Shown here piece by piece: positions 28,551 to 36,879 of a stretch of DNA of 36,879 nucleotides. Every line of letters begins with the position of its first letter. Within the stretch, counting starts at the first letter, position 1. The notes under the pieces are model-generated. The model had not been told where the DNA came from and ran no database searches. It saw only the letters and a list, made by a program, of their open reading frames with translations. Where the stretch lies: assembly GCA_031254615.1 (NCBI GenBank), contig JAIRUC010000284.1, positions 1 to 36,879 on the forward strand, read 5' to 3'. Source of the DNA: Treponema sp. (GTDB lineage: Bacteria; Spirochaetota; Spirochaetia; Treponematales; Breznakiellaceae). Made by a program: the position numbers and the translations under genes.

Positions 28551-31277
28551 TCAGAGAACAGCCGGCGCTACCTTTTCAACAAGGTATGAAATCCGTTCAT
28601 TATTAATAACAAACTCAAACCTTTCGCCGTCTACCTTATTAAGTATAGCACCTCCAAAGGGAGAAAGATAGGAAATTATATTGTTTTCCGGATTTGATTC
28701 CCACGGACCCAGAATGGTGTATTCTTCCTTTTCGCCGGTAGTTTCGTTGAGAAGCAGAACTTTTGTACCAAAGGATACCTTGGATGTGTTAATGGAATTG
28801 GGATCAAACAACTGCGCCCTTTCCAAATCTTCCTTGAGTTTGGCAATCTGTGAATTGAGTTGTTCCTGTTTTTCTTTTGCTGCCTTGTATTCGGCATTTT
28901 CCCTCAAGTCGCCAAGGGACAGAGCATATTCGATTTCTTTGGAGTTTGCCGGAACTTCCTCGTCCATGATATGGGCAAGCTGTTTCTTTTTTTCCTCATA
29001 CATGGACTGGGTAACCATAAGTCCTCTGGAAACTTTCTTTTCCGCATCGCCAAAGAATTTAAAATCGGGATGTTTGTCAAGAATCTTTGAACGCAGGTTA
29101 AGTTTGTCCTGCGGGTCCAAATCCTTAACATCATTTATAAAAGTGAAAAGCCTGATTATCGTGTCTTCATCGGCGGCGTCAATAAAGGATGTCAGTTCTC
29201 CGTCCTTTAATAATATGTTGTATACACGTTTGTTTATTTTACGATTTTCTATCGTATCTTTGTGGTTTTCAATGTCACGATATGTAATGTCCAGAATGTG
29301 AATAAGGGTGATAAGCTGTTTTTCAAGGCCGATATTAGCCGCTTTAAACCAGCCGGTATCCTTTGAATTTTCATAAAGCCAGACCACAGCTTCGCGGTTG
29401 TCGCGGAAATTTTCAAAACATTCATTGCACATAACTGTAAGCTTGTCTTCATACCCTTCTTTTTCAAGGTGGACAATAATAGACGGCAAAAGTGCGCAGG
29501 GAAAGAGTTTTATGTAAACTTCAGGCCAGCTTCCTATATGAAGTTTTATATTTTGCAGCAGCTCTTCTTTAAGTTTAGTATCTTTAAGATTTTTAAACAG
29601 AGCAGGAACATCGTCTATTTTTGCGAAAATATCCTCAAAGTTAGCTGAAACTGCGGGTATTTGCGCTTCTTTTGAGGAAATCTCTTTCAGTAAAAGGTAT
29701 GATGCGATTTGTTCCGTGGTATTTGTGGAACGCAGGAAAGCTGTAAAGTACGAAAGCATCTCCGAAAAATACTCGGAATCGGTATCGGCATCGCTGTTAT
29801 TTACAAAGTCGCGTATGATTGACACGCGGTCCAAGAAATTCTTTTGAGCATTAAATTCGTTGTAGTATTTTTCCGTTACGCTTATCGGCCTGTCCCTTAC
29901 CGTAAAAATGTCGATGTTATCCGGGCTTACTCCAAATTCTGGATTCGATTTTAAAATTCCGCGTGCTTTGGTGTTCCACGTTGACCATTCACCTGCGGAA
30001 AGCAGGGAAGGGGAGAGCTCGGCTTTGATTTTTTTCATGTCACAGGAATTTTCAAAACTTTTTATAATAGTTTTAAGCGTCCAGATATAATCGTTTTTGA
30101 CCTTGTCCCGTAACTCTTCTTTTTTTCTGGTTGCTTTTAACACCCAGATATGGTTTTTGGAAAGAGTCTGCAGCGCGTCAACCGCCATTTTAAGTGACAT
30201 TGAATGTCCGCGCTTTTTGGCGAAATCTATGCAGATTTCATCGCCCTGAATTGAAGCGATACGGCCCACGCCCCATGTACGGTGATAAACATAATTTCCC
30301 TTGTCAAAAGCTATGTGCTTTTCAAAATCGGAAATCGCCTGATGAACATCGCGGTAATTTTGAGAAAGATTTGAAATGCGGATGTATTCTTCAAGCTGGC
30401 TGTGGTCGGCGTACTTTTTCCTGAAACACTCGATTATTTCCCTGCGTCCCTGTACGTCTTTTTCATCGTATTCAAGGACAATTTTTAAAATGTTAATTGC
30501 TATATCAATATCAATGTTCTTATATTTGGCGTATAAATCGTTAAGCAAAACAACAGCTTTGTCCTCGCTGATTGTCTTGGCGATTTTTTTCTGAATATGC
30601 AGGAAGAAATCAATATCTTCCACATTGGAAACAAGCAGTTTGTCCCAAATTTCGCGCACATTCGCAAAGTGGGATTTGTTAATATAGCGGTGTAATGCCT
30701 TTTTGTAAAAATCGATCGCCTCTTCTTTTTTATCCAGTTTTTCATAATGTTCGGCAAGAGATTTTGCAATATCCGCTTCCTCAAAATCGACTTTTACAAG
30801 CCTTTCCCAAACGCCGTAAACAAGCTCCTCTTCGTTGTCATTTTTATAACAATCGGCAAGGGTACGAAGCGCGAATTTTGATTCTCCGTAATCAAGTATT
30901 CTTTCGCAAAGATATTTTACAATGCCCCATTTGTGGTTGTCCAAAAAAATGGAAACAAGATTGATCATCGCCGAATCGTCGATAATCTGCCGGGACAGGG
31001 CGACCATGCCGGAAAGATAAAGCGCAATAATGCTGTTTCTTGTATGAGTCAGGTGAGTGTCACAGTTCTTTTTCAGTTCATTTATAACTTTCTCGTCACG
31101 CGCGTTTTTTAAAATAACATCAAATTCCTTAAATTGGCTGGTCGAATAATTACCGAGGGTAGCCCTTGTCCACTTTTCCTCATTCAGCATTTCCTGCAGG
31201 TTTTTTAAAAGCGCCTGAGCGCCGGGGGAAAATTCTGGGCCAGCGGCCGAGGCTGCAGTAACTTCAGCATTACTCAT
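28551..31277 (-). CDS. greA: Transcription elongation factor GreA fused to a long N-terminal helical-repeat region
   Basis: C-terminal about 160 residues are GreA/GreB (EIEYALSLGDLRENAEYKAAKEKQEQLNSQIAKLKEDL...VSFGTKVLLL...PFGGAILNK); N-terminal about 740 residues are TPR-like helical sequence. GAGGAG Shine-Dalgarno. Confidence 0.9.
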   Translation of the reverse strand: MSNAEVTAASAAGPEFSPGAQALLKNLQEMLNEEKWTRATLGNYSTSQFKEFDVILKNARDEKVINELKKNCDTHLTHTRNSIIALYLSGMVALSRQIIDDSAMINLVSIFLDNHKWGIVKYLCERILDYGESKFALRTLADCYKNDNEEELVYGVWERLVKVDFEEADIAKSLAEHYEKLDKKEEAIDFYKKALHRYINKSHFANVREIWDKLLVSNVEDIDFFLHIQKKIAKTISEDKAVVLLNDLYAKYKNIDIDIAINILKIVLEYDEKDVQGRREIIECFRKKYADHSQLEEYIRISNLSQNYRDVHQAISDFEKHIAFDKGNYVYHRTWGVGRIASIQGDEICIDFAKKRGHSMSLKMAVDALQTLSKNHIWVLKATRKKEELRDKVKNDYIWTLKTIIKSFENSCDMKKIKAELSPSLLSAGEWSTWNTKARGILKSNPEFGVSPDNIDIFTVRDRPISVTEKYYNEFNAQKNFLDRVSIIRDFVNNSDADTDSEYFSEMLSYFTAFLRSTNTTEQIASYLLLKEISSKEAQIPAVSANFEDIFAKIDDVPALFKNLKDTKLKEELLQNIKLHIGSWPEVYIKLFPCALLPSIIVHLEKEGYEDKLTVMCNECFENFRDNREAVVWLYENSKDTGWFKAANIGLEKQLITLIHILDITYRDIENHKDTIENRKINKRVYNILLKDGELTSFIDAADEDTIIRLFTFINDVKDLDPQDKLNLRSKILDKHPDFKFFGDAEKKVSRGLMVTQSMYEEKKKQLAHIMDEEVPANSKEIEYALSLGDLRENAEYKAAKEKQEQLNSQIAKLKEDLERAQLFDPNSINTSKVSFGTKVLLLNETTGEKEEYTILGPWESNPENNIISYLSPFGGAILNKVDGERFEFVINNERISYLVEKVAPAVL

Positions 31278-31294
31278 ATTATCTTACTCCTCAT

Positions 31295-32254
31295 TTAGCC
31301 GGTATATTTCTGATAAATATCCGGGTCAGTGTATTTAATTTTTAACAAGGTCTCGTCAATTAAAGAAGAGTCCTCGTGGCTGTTTTCGTAATGATCAATC
31401 AGCCAGAAATAACGGTTTAAAAGGCGCGGCTTTATAAACTCACTCCTTGCGGGATTTGTCTTAGATTCGGCTTCCAGCGAAAAAATCGACTGTTTTAACC
31501 TGCTTACCTCCATTTGTTTTAACTCGCGCTTTACGGAAAATACCCTCCAAAGATTGGCGTAAACCGGTATCCATTCGCAAACCGCTTCGTCTCTGTAGCC
31601 CATTTCGTAAACCTTATCCCACAATTGCAGGATAAGCGCAGATTCCAAAGAATTAATATCAATTTTTGAAGGGTCTATAAAAAACGCTTCGCGGAATAAT
31701 GCCTTGGCAACCTTGGTTTCAGCTAACAGCGCGTTAATATCCGCAACTTCGGCAAGCGTCTGTGCGTCTTCCCTTTTAAAACGTACCGCCTGATCAAGGT
31801 AGTGGAGCGCTTCGTCATAATTGCCAAGGCCTTTGTAGCAGCGTCCTACCAATAACAACAAACCGGGATCATACTGATTCGCATGGTTTCCAAGCAGCCC
31901 CTCAAAACAAAACAACGCCTTTGAATATACATAATAACGTATTGCGTAACGGCACTGATCAAAAACATTGTCAAATTGTTCCAGAAAGACATAGTATTGA
32001 TTTAGCAGGGAGATGATATAACCTCCCTTTTCGTAAGGGTCTTCTATTTCATCAATTTTCCCTGACTGATCGAGCCACCAATGAACGCATTTTAACGCAT
32101 ATTTGATTTCTTCGTTTTGGCAATCGAAGTTCATAGCTTGTTCCAAAAGCAAATAAGCTGCCATTGCATCAGAGGCTTTTAGTTTTTCATAGGCTTCCTT
32201 TAGCAACTGTGCTGCCTGCTCACTTTTTTTTTCTTCCTGATTTTTATCCACCAT
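31295..32254 (-). CDS. TPR-containing protein
   Basis: GLGNYDEALHYLDQAVRFKREDAQTLAEVADINALL is TPR-like. The start is uncertain: ATG 32254 or GTG 32251 fit the promoter better than the ORF-track TTG at 32296. Confidence 0.7.
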   Translation of the reverse strand: MVDKNQEEKKSEQAAQLLKEAYEKLKASDAMAAYLLLEQAMNFDCQNEEIKYALKCVHWWLDQSGKIDEIEDPYEKGGYIISLLNQYYVFLEQFDNVFDQCRYAIRYYVYSKALFCFEGLLGNHANQYDPGLLLLVGRCYKGLGNYDEALHYLDQAVRFKREDAQTLAEVADINALLAETKVAKALFREAFFIDPSKIDINSLESALILQLWDKVYEMGYRDEAVCEWIPVYANLWRVFSVKRELKQMEVSRLKQSIFSLEAESKTNPARSEFIKPRLLNRYFWLIDHYENSHEDSSLIDETLLKIKYTDPDIYQKYTG

Positions 32255-32256
32255 TA

Positions 32257-32284
32257 AGTATAGCATTTTATCATGGTTTGACAA
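32257..32284 (-). promoter_or_regulatory. Promoter for the TPR gene: TTGTCA, 16 nt, TATACT (minus strand)
   Basis: -35 at 32279-32284 and -10 at 32257-32262; overlaps the rpe -35. Confidence 0.5.
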
Positions 32285-32306
32285 TAGTGTAATCAAAGGC
32301 TATATT
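32278..32306 (+). promoter_or_regulatory. rpe promoter: TTGACA, 17 nt, TATATT, 7 nt, ATG
   Basis: Consensus -35, ideal spacer and a good -10 ending 7 nt before the start codon. Confidence 0.65.
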
Positions 32307-32313
32307 TAAAAAA

Positions 32314-32964
32314 ATGAGCAAAACAATTGTTTCGCCTTCAATTTTGTCCGCGGATTTTTCGGATTTTGGCAAAGCGGCCGCCGATATTGACGCTTCCGGA
32401 GCCAAATGGCTTCACATGGACGTTATGGACGGCTCTTTTGTGCCAAATCTGACATTCGGTGCCCCTCTTGTCAGCGCTATGAGAAAAAAAACAGGCGCTT
32501 TTCTGGATGTCCACCTGATGATTGTAAACCCCGGCAGGTATATCGGGGATTTTGCCAAAGCTGGGGCGGACGGCATAACCTTTCACTATGAAGCGGAAAC
32601 CCATACCCAGAAATATTTGGCGGAAATCCGCGCCCTTGGGTTAAAAGCCGGTATAGCGATTGTTCCGTCAACGCCGATATCCGTTCTGGAAGAGACTCTG
32701 CCTTTTATTGATTTGGCGTTAATTATGAGCGTAAATCCCGGCTTTGGAGGGCAAAAACTGATCCCCGAATGTTTAAAAAAAGTAGAAAAACTTGTAAAAA
32801 TGAGGGAAAGCTCCGGTTTCGATTTTAAAATCTCCGTTGACGGTGGTGTAAACGAGGAGACTGCCGAAAGCGTAAAACAAGCCGGAGCCGATATTTTGGT
32901 TATCGGGTCGGCTTTTTTCAAAAATCCCGATAAAAGCGGCCTTGTAAACAAACTGCAAGGGTAA
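32314..32964 (+). CDS. rpe: Ribulose-phosphate 3-epimerase
   Basis: SPSILSADFSDF, WLHMDVMDGSFVPNLTFG, DVHLMIVNPGRY, MSVNPGFGGQKLI, ISVDGGVNEETA. Confidence 0.96.
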   Translation: MSKTIVSPSILSADFSDFGKAAADIDASGAKWLHMDVMDGSFVPNLTFGAPLVSAMRKKTGAFLDVHLMIVNPGRYIGDFAKAGADGITFHYEAETHTQKYLAEIRALGLKAGIAIVPSTPISVLEETLPFIDLALIMSVNPGFGGQKLIPECLKKVEKLVKMRESSGFDFKISVDGGVNEETAESVKQAGADILVIGSAFFKNPDKSGLVNKLQG

Positions 32965-32993
32965 TAAACATGGCATTTTTTACCGAAAAATAA

Positions 32994-32999
32994 TATAAT
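32994..32999 (+). promoter_or_regulatory. Candidate -10 TATAAT 6 nt upstream of the ATG at 33006
   Basis: TATAAT-taaggt-ATG; best -35 is the weak ATGGCA with an 18-nt spacer. Confidence 0.4.
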
Positions 33000-33005
33000 T
33001 AAGGT

Positions 33006-33872
33006 ATGGAAATGAAGTTGTATTCATTCATTCTGGGTTTGCTGTTACTGGCGCAAGGCCTTGGGGCTCAGCAAAACGATAATTCTCAATATTTACTCAA
33101 ATTTGAGGAAGGAAGCCGATCTTACGGCGAATTGCGAATGTACGAGGCTGCAGCTCTTTTCCGCAATGCGCAGGAAATCTCTAAAAACGCCGACGATTGG
33201 GCGCAGGCGACTTACTGGGTGATACTGACGGAACTTGCCCTTGGTGATTACGGCTCTGCGCTTTTGGATATGGACGAGCTTGACAGGACAGCCCCAAAAT
33301 CAAGTTTTGCCAGGGACATGGCTTACCACCGCGCAAGGACATATTACAACCAGGGTTATTTTGAAGACGCTCTTGTTTTTTTTAAGCATTACAATGACAG
33401 CGTTAACTCCGATGATGTTGAAACTGCCGATCGTAAAGCGGCGGCTTTTTTCTGGATGGGCGAGTGTCTTTATTCCATGGGACAGCTTAACGAAGCGGAA
33501 AAATTTTATTCATGGGTTATCGCGGAATATCCAGAAAGCCCTAAAATTGAGATTTCAGGCTACCGTATAGATCTTATTAAACAAAAGAAAATTGAAGCGG
33601 AGCTTTTGTCGCTGCTACGCTGGAGTCACGAGGAATCACTTAGAACTAATGAAGATTATCAGCGCAGAATCAGAACTTACGAAAACACTCTGAATGCCTA
33701 TCAACGGCGCATTGCCGAATTAACTCATGGACATCCGGCAGACGGCGAAGAAATGCCAGTAATAGAACCTGATGATAATGATTCGCCTCTCAGAAGGCGC
33801 GCAATACAGCTTGAAAGTGAAGTGCAGAATATGCTTGAGTATTATGATCAAAAATCCGGGGGGCTCAATTGA
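33006..33872 (+). CDS. Exported TPR-repeat protein
   Basis: Signal-like N-terminus (MKLYSFILGLLLLAQGLGAQQ), TPR units (FFWMGECLYSMGQLNEAEKFYSWVIAEYPESPKIE). Confidence 0.75.
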   Translation: MEMKLYSFILGLLLLAQGLGAQQNDNSQYLLKFEEGSRSYGELRMYEAAALFRNAQEISKNADDWAQATYWVILTELALGDYGSALLDMDELDRTAPKSSFARDMAYHRARTYYNQGYFEDALVFFKHYNDSVNSDDVETADRKAAAFFWMGECLYSMGQLNEAEKFYSWVIAEYPESPKIEISGYRIDLIKQKKIEAELLSLLRWSHEESLRTNEDYQRRIRTYENTLNAYQRRIAELTHGHPADGEEMPVIEPDDNDSPLRRRAIQLESEVQNMLEYYDQKSGGLN

Positions 33873-34987
33873 TTTTACGAAAGCGTCCGGTATTTTTACT
33901 TTTATTTATCTTTTTAGCTTCGGTTTTAAATCTTGGCGCGGATGAAACCAAGGACAGTTATATACGGATGCTAATAAAAGACAGAACCGGCAGATATTCA
34001 CTTTATTTCCTTACCGATCCGGAAAATATGAAGTACAAGCCGCTATTTTACAGTAACGCCAATACTAGCTTTTTGGATATTAACGTAAACGGCACTTCTT
34101 ACCGGCTTGGCAGTTCCGGTGTTTTTAAAACAAGGGTAGACAGAGAGAACACAGAGCCTGTTGTTATCTATGAATCGTCTTTTTTAACTGTAAAAGAGAT
34201 TTTTACTCCGGTAAAAACTTTAAGTTCACTTACCGCGAACGGAATCCGTATAACCATACAAATACAAAATAAAAGCGAGAATGATCTGTCTGTAGGATTG
34301 CGAATGCTGCTTGATGCAAATTTGGGCGAAGGACGCAAAAACATTCCCTTTATTACGGAAAATCATAATATCATTAAAGAAAAAATTATCGAAGGTTCAT
34401 CGGAAGAAAGATACTGGATATCGCGCGGAAAAGATGTTTCTCTGATGGGAAGTATTGCCGATCCGTTAGATGAAAACGCAAGAAAGCCCGATTATTTACA
34501 TTTTGCCAACTGGAAAAAGTTAAGCGACGTTCCATGGAAGGCGTCTTATCATGAAGGCCGTTCATTTAACAAACTACCGTATTCAGTCGGTGATTCTGCG
34601 GTATGTTATTACTGGGAACCGCGCTCTCTGGAAAGAGGCGGAACTTTTACATATACTGTCTATCTTACAACCGAAGATATTACATGGTATTATCCTGAGC
34701 TGTATGTAGAGCCTGTAAGGCCAGCTCCTGTGGAGCCAGTTGTTGAAATACCTGAAATAGTTGTTGAGCCGGAAGAAATCTTTGATCAATCCGCCTATAA
34801 TCTGGCGTTTATCGAAGATCAGGCAAGAAAATTGTCGCTTTTAACAAACGAGGATTATAATGTTATTGTTTTAAGGATGTTGAAGGATATTCTTAATCAA
34901 TTTATTGCAGGCGAAATATCCTTAAACGAGCTTGACTTGCTGCAAATAGACCTTGCCATTGAAAGGCACGGATCCAGACAAGAATAG
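33869..34987 (+). CDS. Exported protein of unknown function with beta-rich N-terminal domain and Pro/Glu/Val linker
   Basis: Signal peptide (RPVFLLLFIFLASVLNLGAD); linker EPVRPAPVEPVVEIPEIVVEPEEI; TTG start overlaps the upstream stop (TTGA). Confidence 0.65.
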   Translation: MILRKRPVFLLLFIFLASVLNLGADETKDSYIRMLIKDRTGRYSLYFLTDPENMKYKPLFYSNANTSFLDINVNGTSYRLGSSGVFKTRVDRENTEPVVIYESSFLTVKEIFTPVKTLSSLTANGIRITIQIQNKSENDLSVGLRMLLDANLGEGRKNIPFITENHNIIKEKIIEGSSEERYWISRGKDVSLMGSIADPLDENARKPDYLHFANWKKLSDVPWKASYHEGRSFNKLPYSVGDSAVCYYWEPRSLERGGTFTYTVYLTTEDITWYYPELYVEPVRPAPVEPVVEIPEIVVEPEEIFDQSAYNLAFIEDQARKLSLLTNEDYNVIVLRMLKDILNQFIAGEISLNELDLLQIDLAIERHGSRQE

Positions 34988-34993
34988 TTATCC

Positions 34994-36097
34994 ATGAAAC
35001 TAGACCCTTTATTAAGCAAAGCTGCCCGTCTTGCAAGATCAAAAAATTATGAAGGTGCGCTAAAAATATTAAAAGACGAAGAAGACCGCTATTATGGATC
35101 GTTCAAATATTATTATCTATACGGTGTAATATGCCTTTATTCGGGCGCTTTTGTAGACGCTTTGAACAGTTTTCGCCAGGCGCGTAACATAAAGATGAAA
35201 GACCCGAATACAATGCTTGGTCTTGCCTTCCTTTATCTAAAACGCATGAATACTGTTCAGGCGGTGGATTATTATCTTGATGTTCAGGAGATAGACCCAA
35301 AAAATAAAATTGCAACAAAAGCGCTGTCCGTTATCCGCAAATATTCAGACCCGGAAGCGTTATCCGAATGGCTGACTCCCGAAAGAATAGTCAAATTATT
35401 TCCGCCGATTCCTTTTCCGGGAATAAGCGTAAAAACGGTTATTTCTTCGGCAGTAATTCTCGCGGTGCTTATTGCTTTATTTTTCGGCATATCTTCAAAA
35501 ATCCGTTCAATGCCGTCTCCGCGGCCTTCCGCTCAATTTACCCTTTCCGCTCAGGAAAGGAACGCGCCTGTTGAAACTGGCGGCTCATACAAGTACATTC
35601 TTACGCAGAAACAGGTGACAGATGAATACGACAGGGCTCATTCTTTATTTAGAGCGCACCGGGATGAAGCCGCGAAAATTCACCTTAACCGTATTTTAGA
35701 ATCCAACGCGCCCAAAATTGTTATAAACAATGCCCGCCAGATGATGTTATCCACGGATGTCCCCGGCTTTGACAGTTTTAAACAGAGCGACAATCCGTCT
35801 TATTCGGATGTGCAAAGCGAGCCTGCTCTTTACAGGGACGTTCATGTAATCTGGAGAGGCATGGCGACTAACCTTGAAGTTACGGACGAAGCTGTCTGTT
35901 TTGATTTTCTTGTCGGCTACGACACCCGCAGAACCCTCGAAGGCATAGTCCCCGTTGTATTTAAGACGCCGGTTTCAGTTAACACAGAACGCCCGCTTGA
36001 AGTGCTGGGAAAAATCAATCTGTCAGGCGCAAACATGAGCGTAACGCTGGAAGGCGTGGCGATACATCAATCGGGAAGGCTGAACAGTGAACAGTGA
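34994..36097 (+). CDS. TPR protein with a single TM helix and C-terminal domain
   Basis: N-terminal TPR repeats; TM VKTVISSAVILAVLIALFFGI; the C-terminus NSEQ-stop is encoded within the palindromic element. Confidence 0.75.
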   Translation: MKLDPLLSKAARLARSKNYEGALKILKDEEDRYYGSFKYYYLYGVICLYSGAFVDALNSFRQARNIKMKDPNTMLGLAFLYLKRMNTVQAVDYYLDVQEIDPKNKIATKALSVIRKYSDPEALSEWLTPERIVKLFPPIPFPGISVKTVISSAVILAVLIALFFGISSKIRSMPSPRPSAQFTLSAQERNAPVETGGSYKYILTQKQVTDEYDRAHSLFRAHRDEAAKIHLNRILESNAPKIVINNARQMMLSTDVPGFDSFKQSDNPSYSDVQSEPALYRDVHVIWRGMATNLEVTDEAVCFDFLVGYDTRRTLEGIVPVVFKTPVSVNTERPLEVLGKINLSGANMSVTLEGVAIHQSGRLNSEQ

Positions 36098-36189
36098 ACA
36101 GTTAACAGTGTCGCTGTCCGTGAGCGCAGAGTGATGGTATACATTGCGCCTGCAGACGACAACACTGTTAACTGTTCACTGTTCACTGT
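36084..36189. repeat. 106-bp palindromic element: 28-bp perfect inverted arms of ACAGTGA-type heptamers, 50-nt centre
   Basis: Left arm 36084-36111 ACAGTGAACAGTGAACAGTTAACAGTGT; right arm 36162-36189 is its exact reverse complement; nested GCGCA (36124-36128) / TGCGC (36145-36149). Confidence 0.9.
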
Positions 36190-36634
36190 CTAATATAATT
36201 GTTACAGGTCCGTCATTCGTATAGCTGACTTTCATTTCTGTTTGGAATTCTCCGGTTTCGCAGATTAAGCCTTGTTCGCGTATTTTTTTGATAAAGTATA
36301 AGTAAATAGTTTTTGCCTTTTCAGGCGGGGCGGCTCCGTTCCATGATGGTCTGCGTCCCTTTCTGGCATCCGCAAGGAGGGTAAATTGAGAGACGGCAAG
36401 AACGCCGGCATCCGGATTATTTGCGGCTATGTCTTTTAGGGACAGATTCATTGTGCCGTTATCATCGTCAAAGATACGTAAATTTGTGATTTTTTCCGCA
36501 AGCCAGTCCGCGTCGGATTCGCTGTCGTTATGCGCTACGCCAAGATAAACCAGAAGCCCGGATTTTATACTGCCTTTGACAATATTATTAACTGTCACCG
36601 AAGCGCCGGTTACACGCTGAATCACAGTTTTCAT
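36176..36634 (-). CDS. dtd: D-aminoacyl-tRNA deacylase
   Basis: MKTVIQRVTGASVTV, AVSQFTLLADARKGRRPSW, TNDGPVTIIL signature. Confidence 0.95.
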   Translation of the reverse strand: MKTVIQRVTGASVTVNNIVKGSIKSGLLVYLGVAHNDSESDADWLAEKITNLRIFDDDNGTMNLSLKDIAANNPDAGVLAVSQFTLLADARKGRRPSWNGAAPPEKAKTIYLYFIKKIREQGLICETGEFQTEMKVSYTNDGPVTIILDSEQ

Positions 36635-36879
36635 TTCTCTTGTTGATTTTTGGAGTTCAAATAAATGCCGGCGTTAAACGCGCGCAGTAATTTGCTCATA
36701 GATTCATGGTTGACAATTGACTTGATTATTTTCGCGGCAAGCTCTGCGGAATGAACAACCTCAAGATTGGGGATGCTCTTTAAAAGAACGTCGGAACAGG
36801 ACACGGTATCTGTTACAATCAGGTGATTCAAAAGGCCCTCCCGCGAAAGGGACGCAAGCCGCTCTTGCGCCGGCGGAGA
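36631..36879 (-). CDS. prs: Ribose-phosphate pyrophosphokinase, C-terminal part (gene continues past the window edge)
   Basis: The frame is open to the edge: SPPAQERLASLSREGLLNHLIVTDTVSCSDVLLKSIPNLEVVHSAELAAKIIKSIVNHESMSKLL resembles the Prs C-terminus. Stop overlaps the dtd start by 4 nt. Confidence 0.7.
   Translation of the reverse strand, partial: SPPAQERLASLSREGLLNHLIVTDTVSCSDVLLKSIPNLEVVHSAELAAKIIKSIVNHESMSKLLRAFNAGIYLNSKNQQEK

Noticed and set aside
28681-29301. 206-aa plus-strand ORF antisense to greA
   Set aside because: Lies fully within the well-supported greA coding region, Ser/Phe/Leu-rich shadow-ORF composition, no recognisable domain.
1-36879. CRISPR array, phage, transposon or dedicated defence/biosynthetic cluster
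   Set aside because: No regularly spaced direct repeats, recombinase, transposase, or toxin/restriction genes recognised; content is mainly housekeeping and envelope genes.

Overview
The window looks like ordinary chromosomal sequence from a Treponema-like spirochete (inferred from gene content: tamB-bamA-skp-mutS cluster, long GreA fusion, PurL/PurQ fusion). It carries about 22 genes: an unknown 5'-truncated protein, purH, fused purL, an HD-domain phosphohydrolase, a family-5 solute-binding lipoprotein, ligA, a small exported protein, tmk, tamB, bamA, ompH/skp, mutS, comF, a dihydroorotase/allantoinase-type amidohydrolase, a vWA protein, greA fused to a long N-terminal region, several TPR proteins, rpe, dtd and the 3' end of prs. 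I found no rRNA, tRNA, CRISPR array, transposase or phage genes. The most interesting signals are non-coding or architectural. (1) Genes that begin transcription units repeatedly have a -10 hexamer 5-7 nt upstream of the start codon (ligA, solute-binding protein, purL, amidohydrolase, rpe, two TPR genes), which predicts leaderless mRNAs, while several operon-internal genes have clear Shine-Dalgarno sites. (2) A 106-bp palindromic element with 28-bp perfect arms made of ACAGTGA-type heptamers lies between two convergent genes and supplies the same SEQ-stop C-terminus to both. (3) Tmk has Thr in place of the P-loop Lys. (4) The long GreA N-terminal region contains a CarD/Mfd-RID-like segment. 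(5) Divergent promoters of rpe and a TPR gene share an overlapping -35. (6) purH and tamB have structured leaders. No search or folding computation was run; all calls come from reading the sequence and the supplied ORF track.
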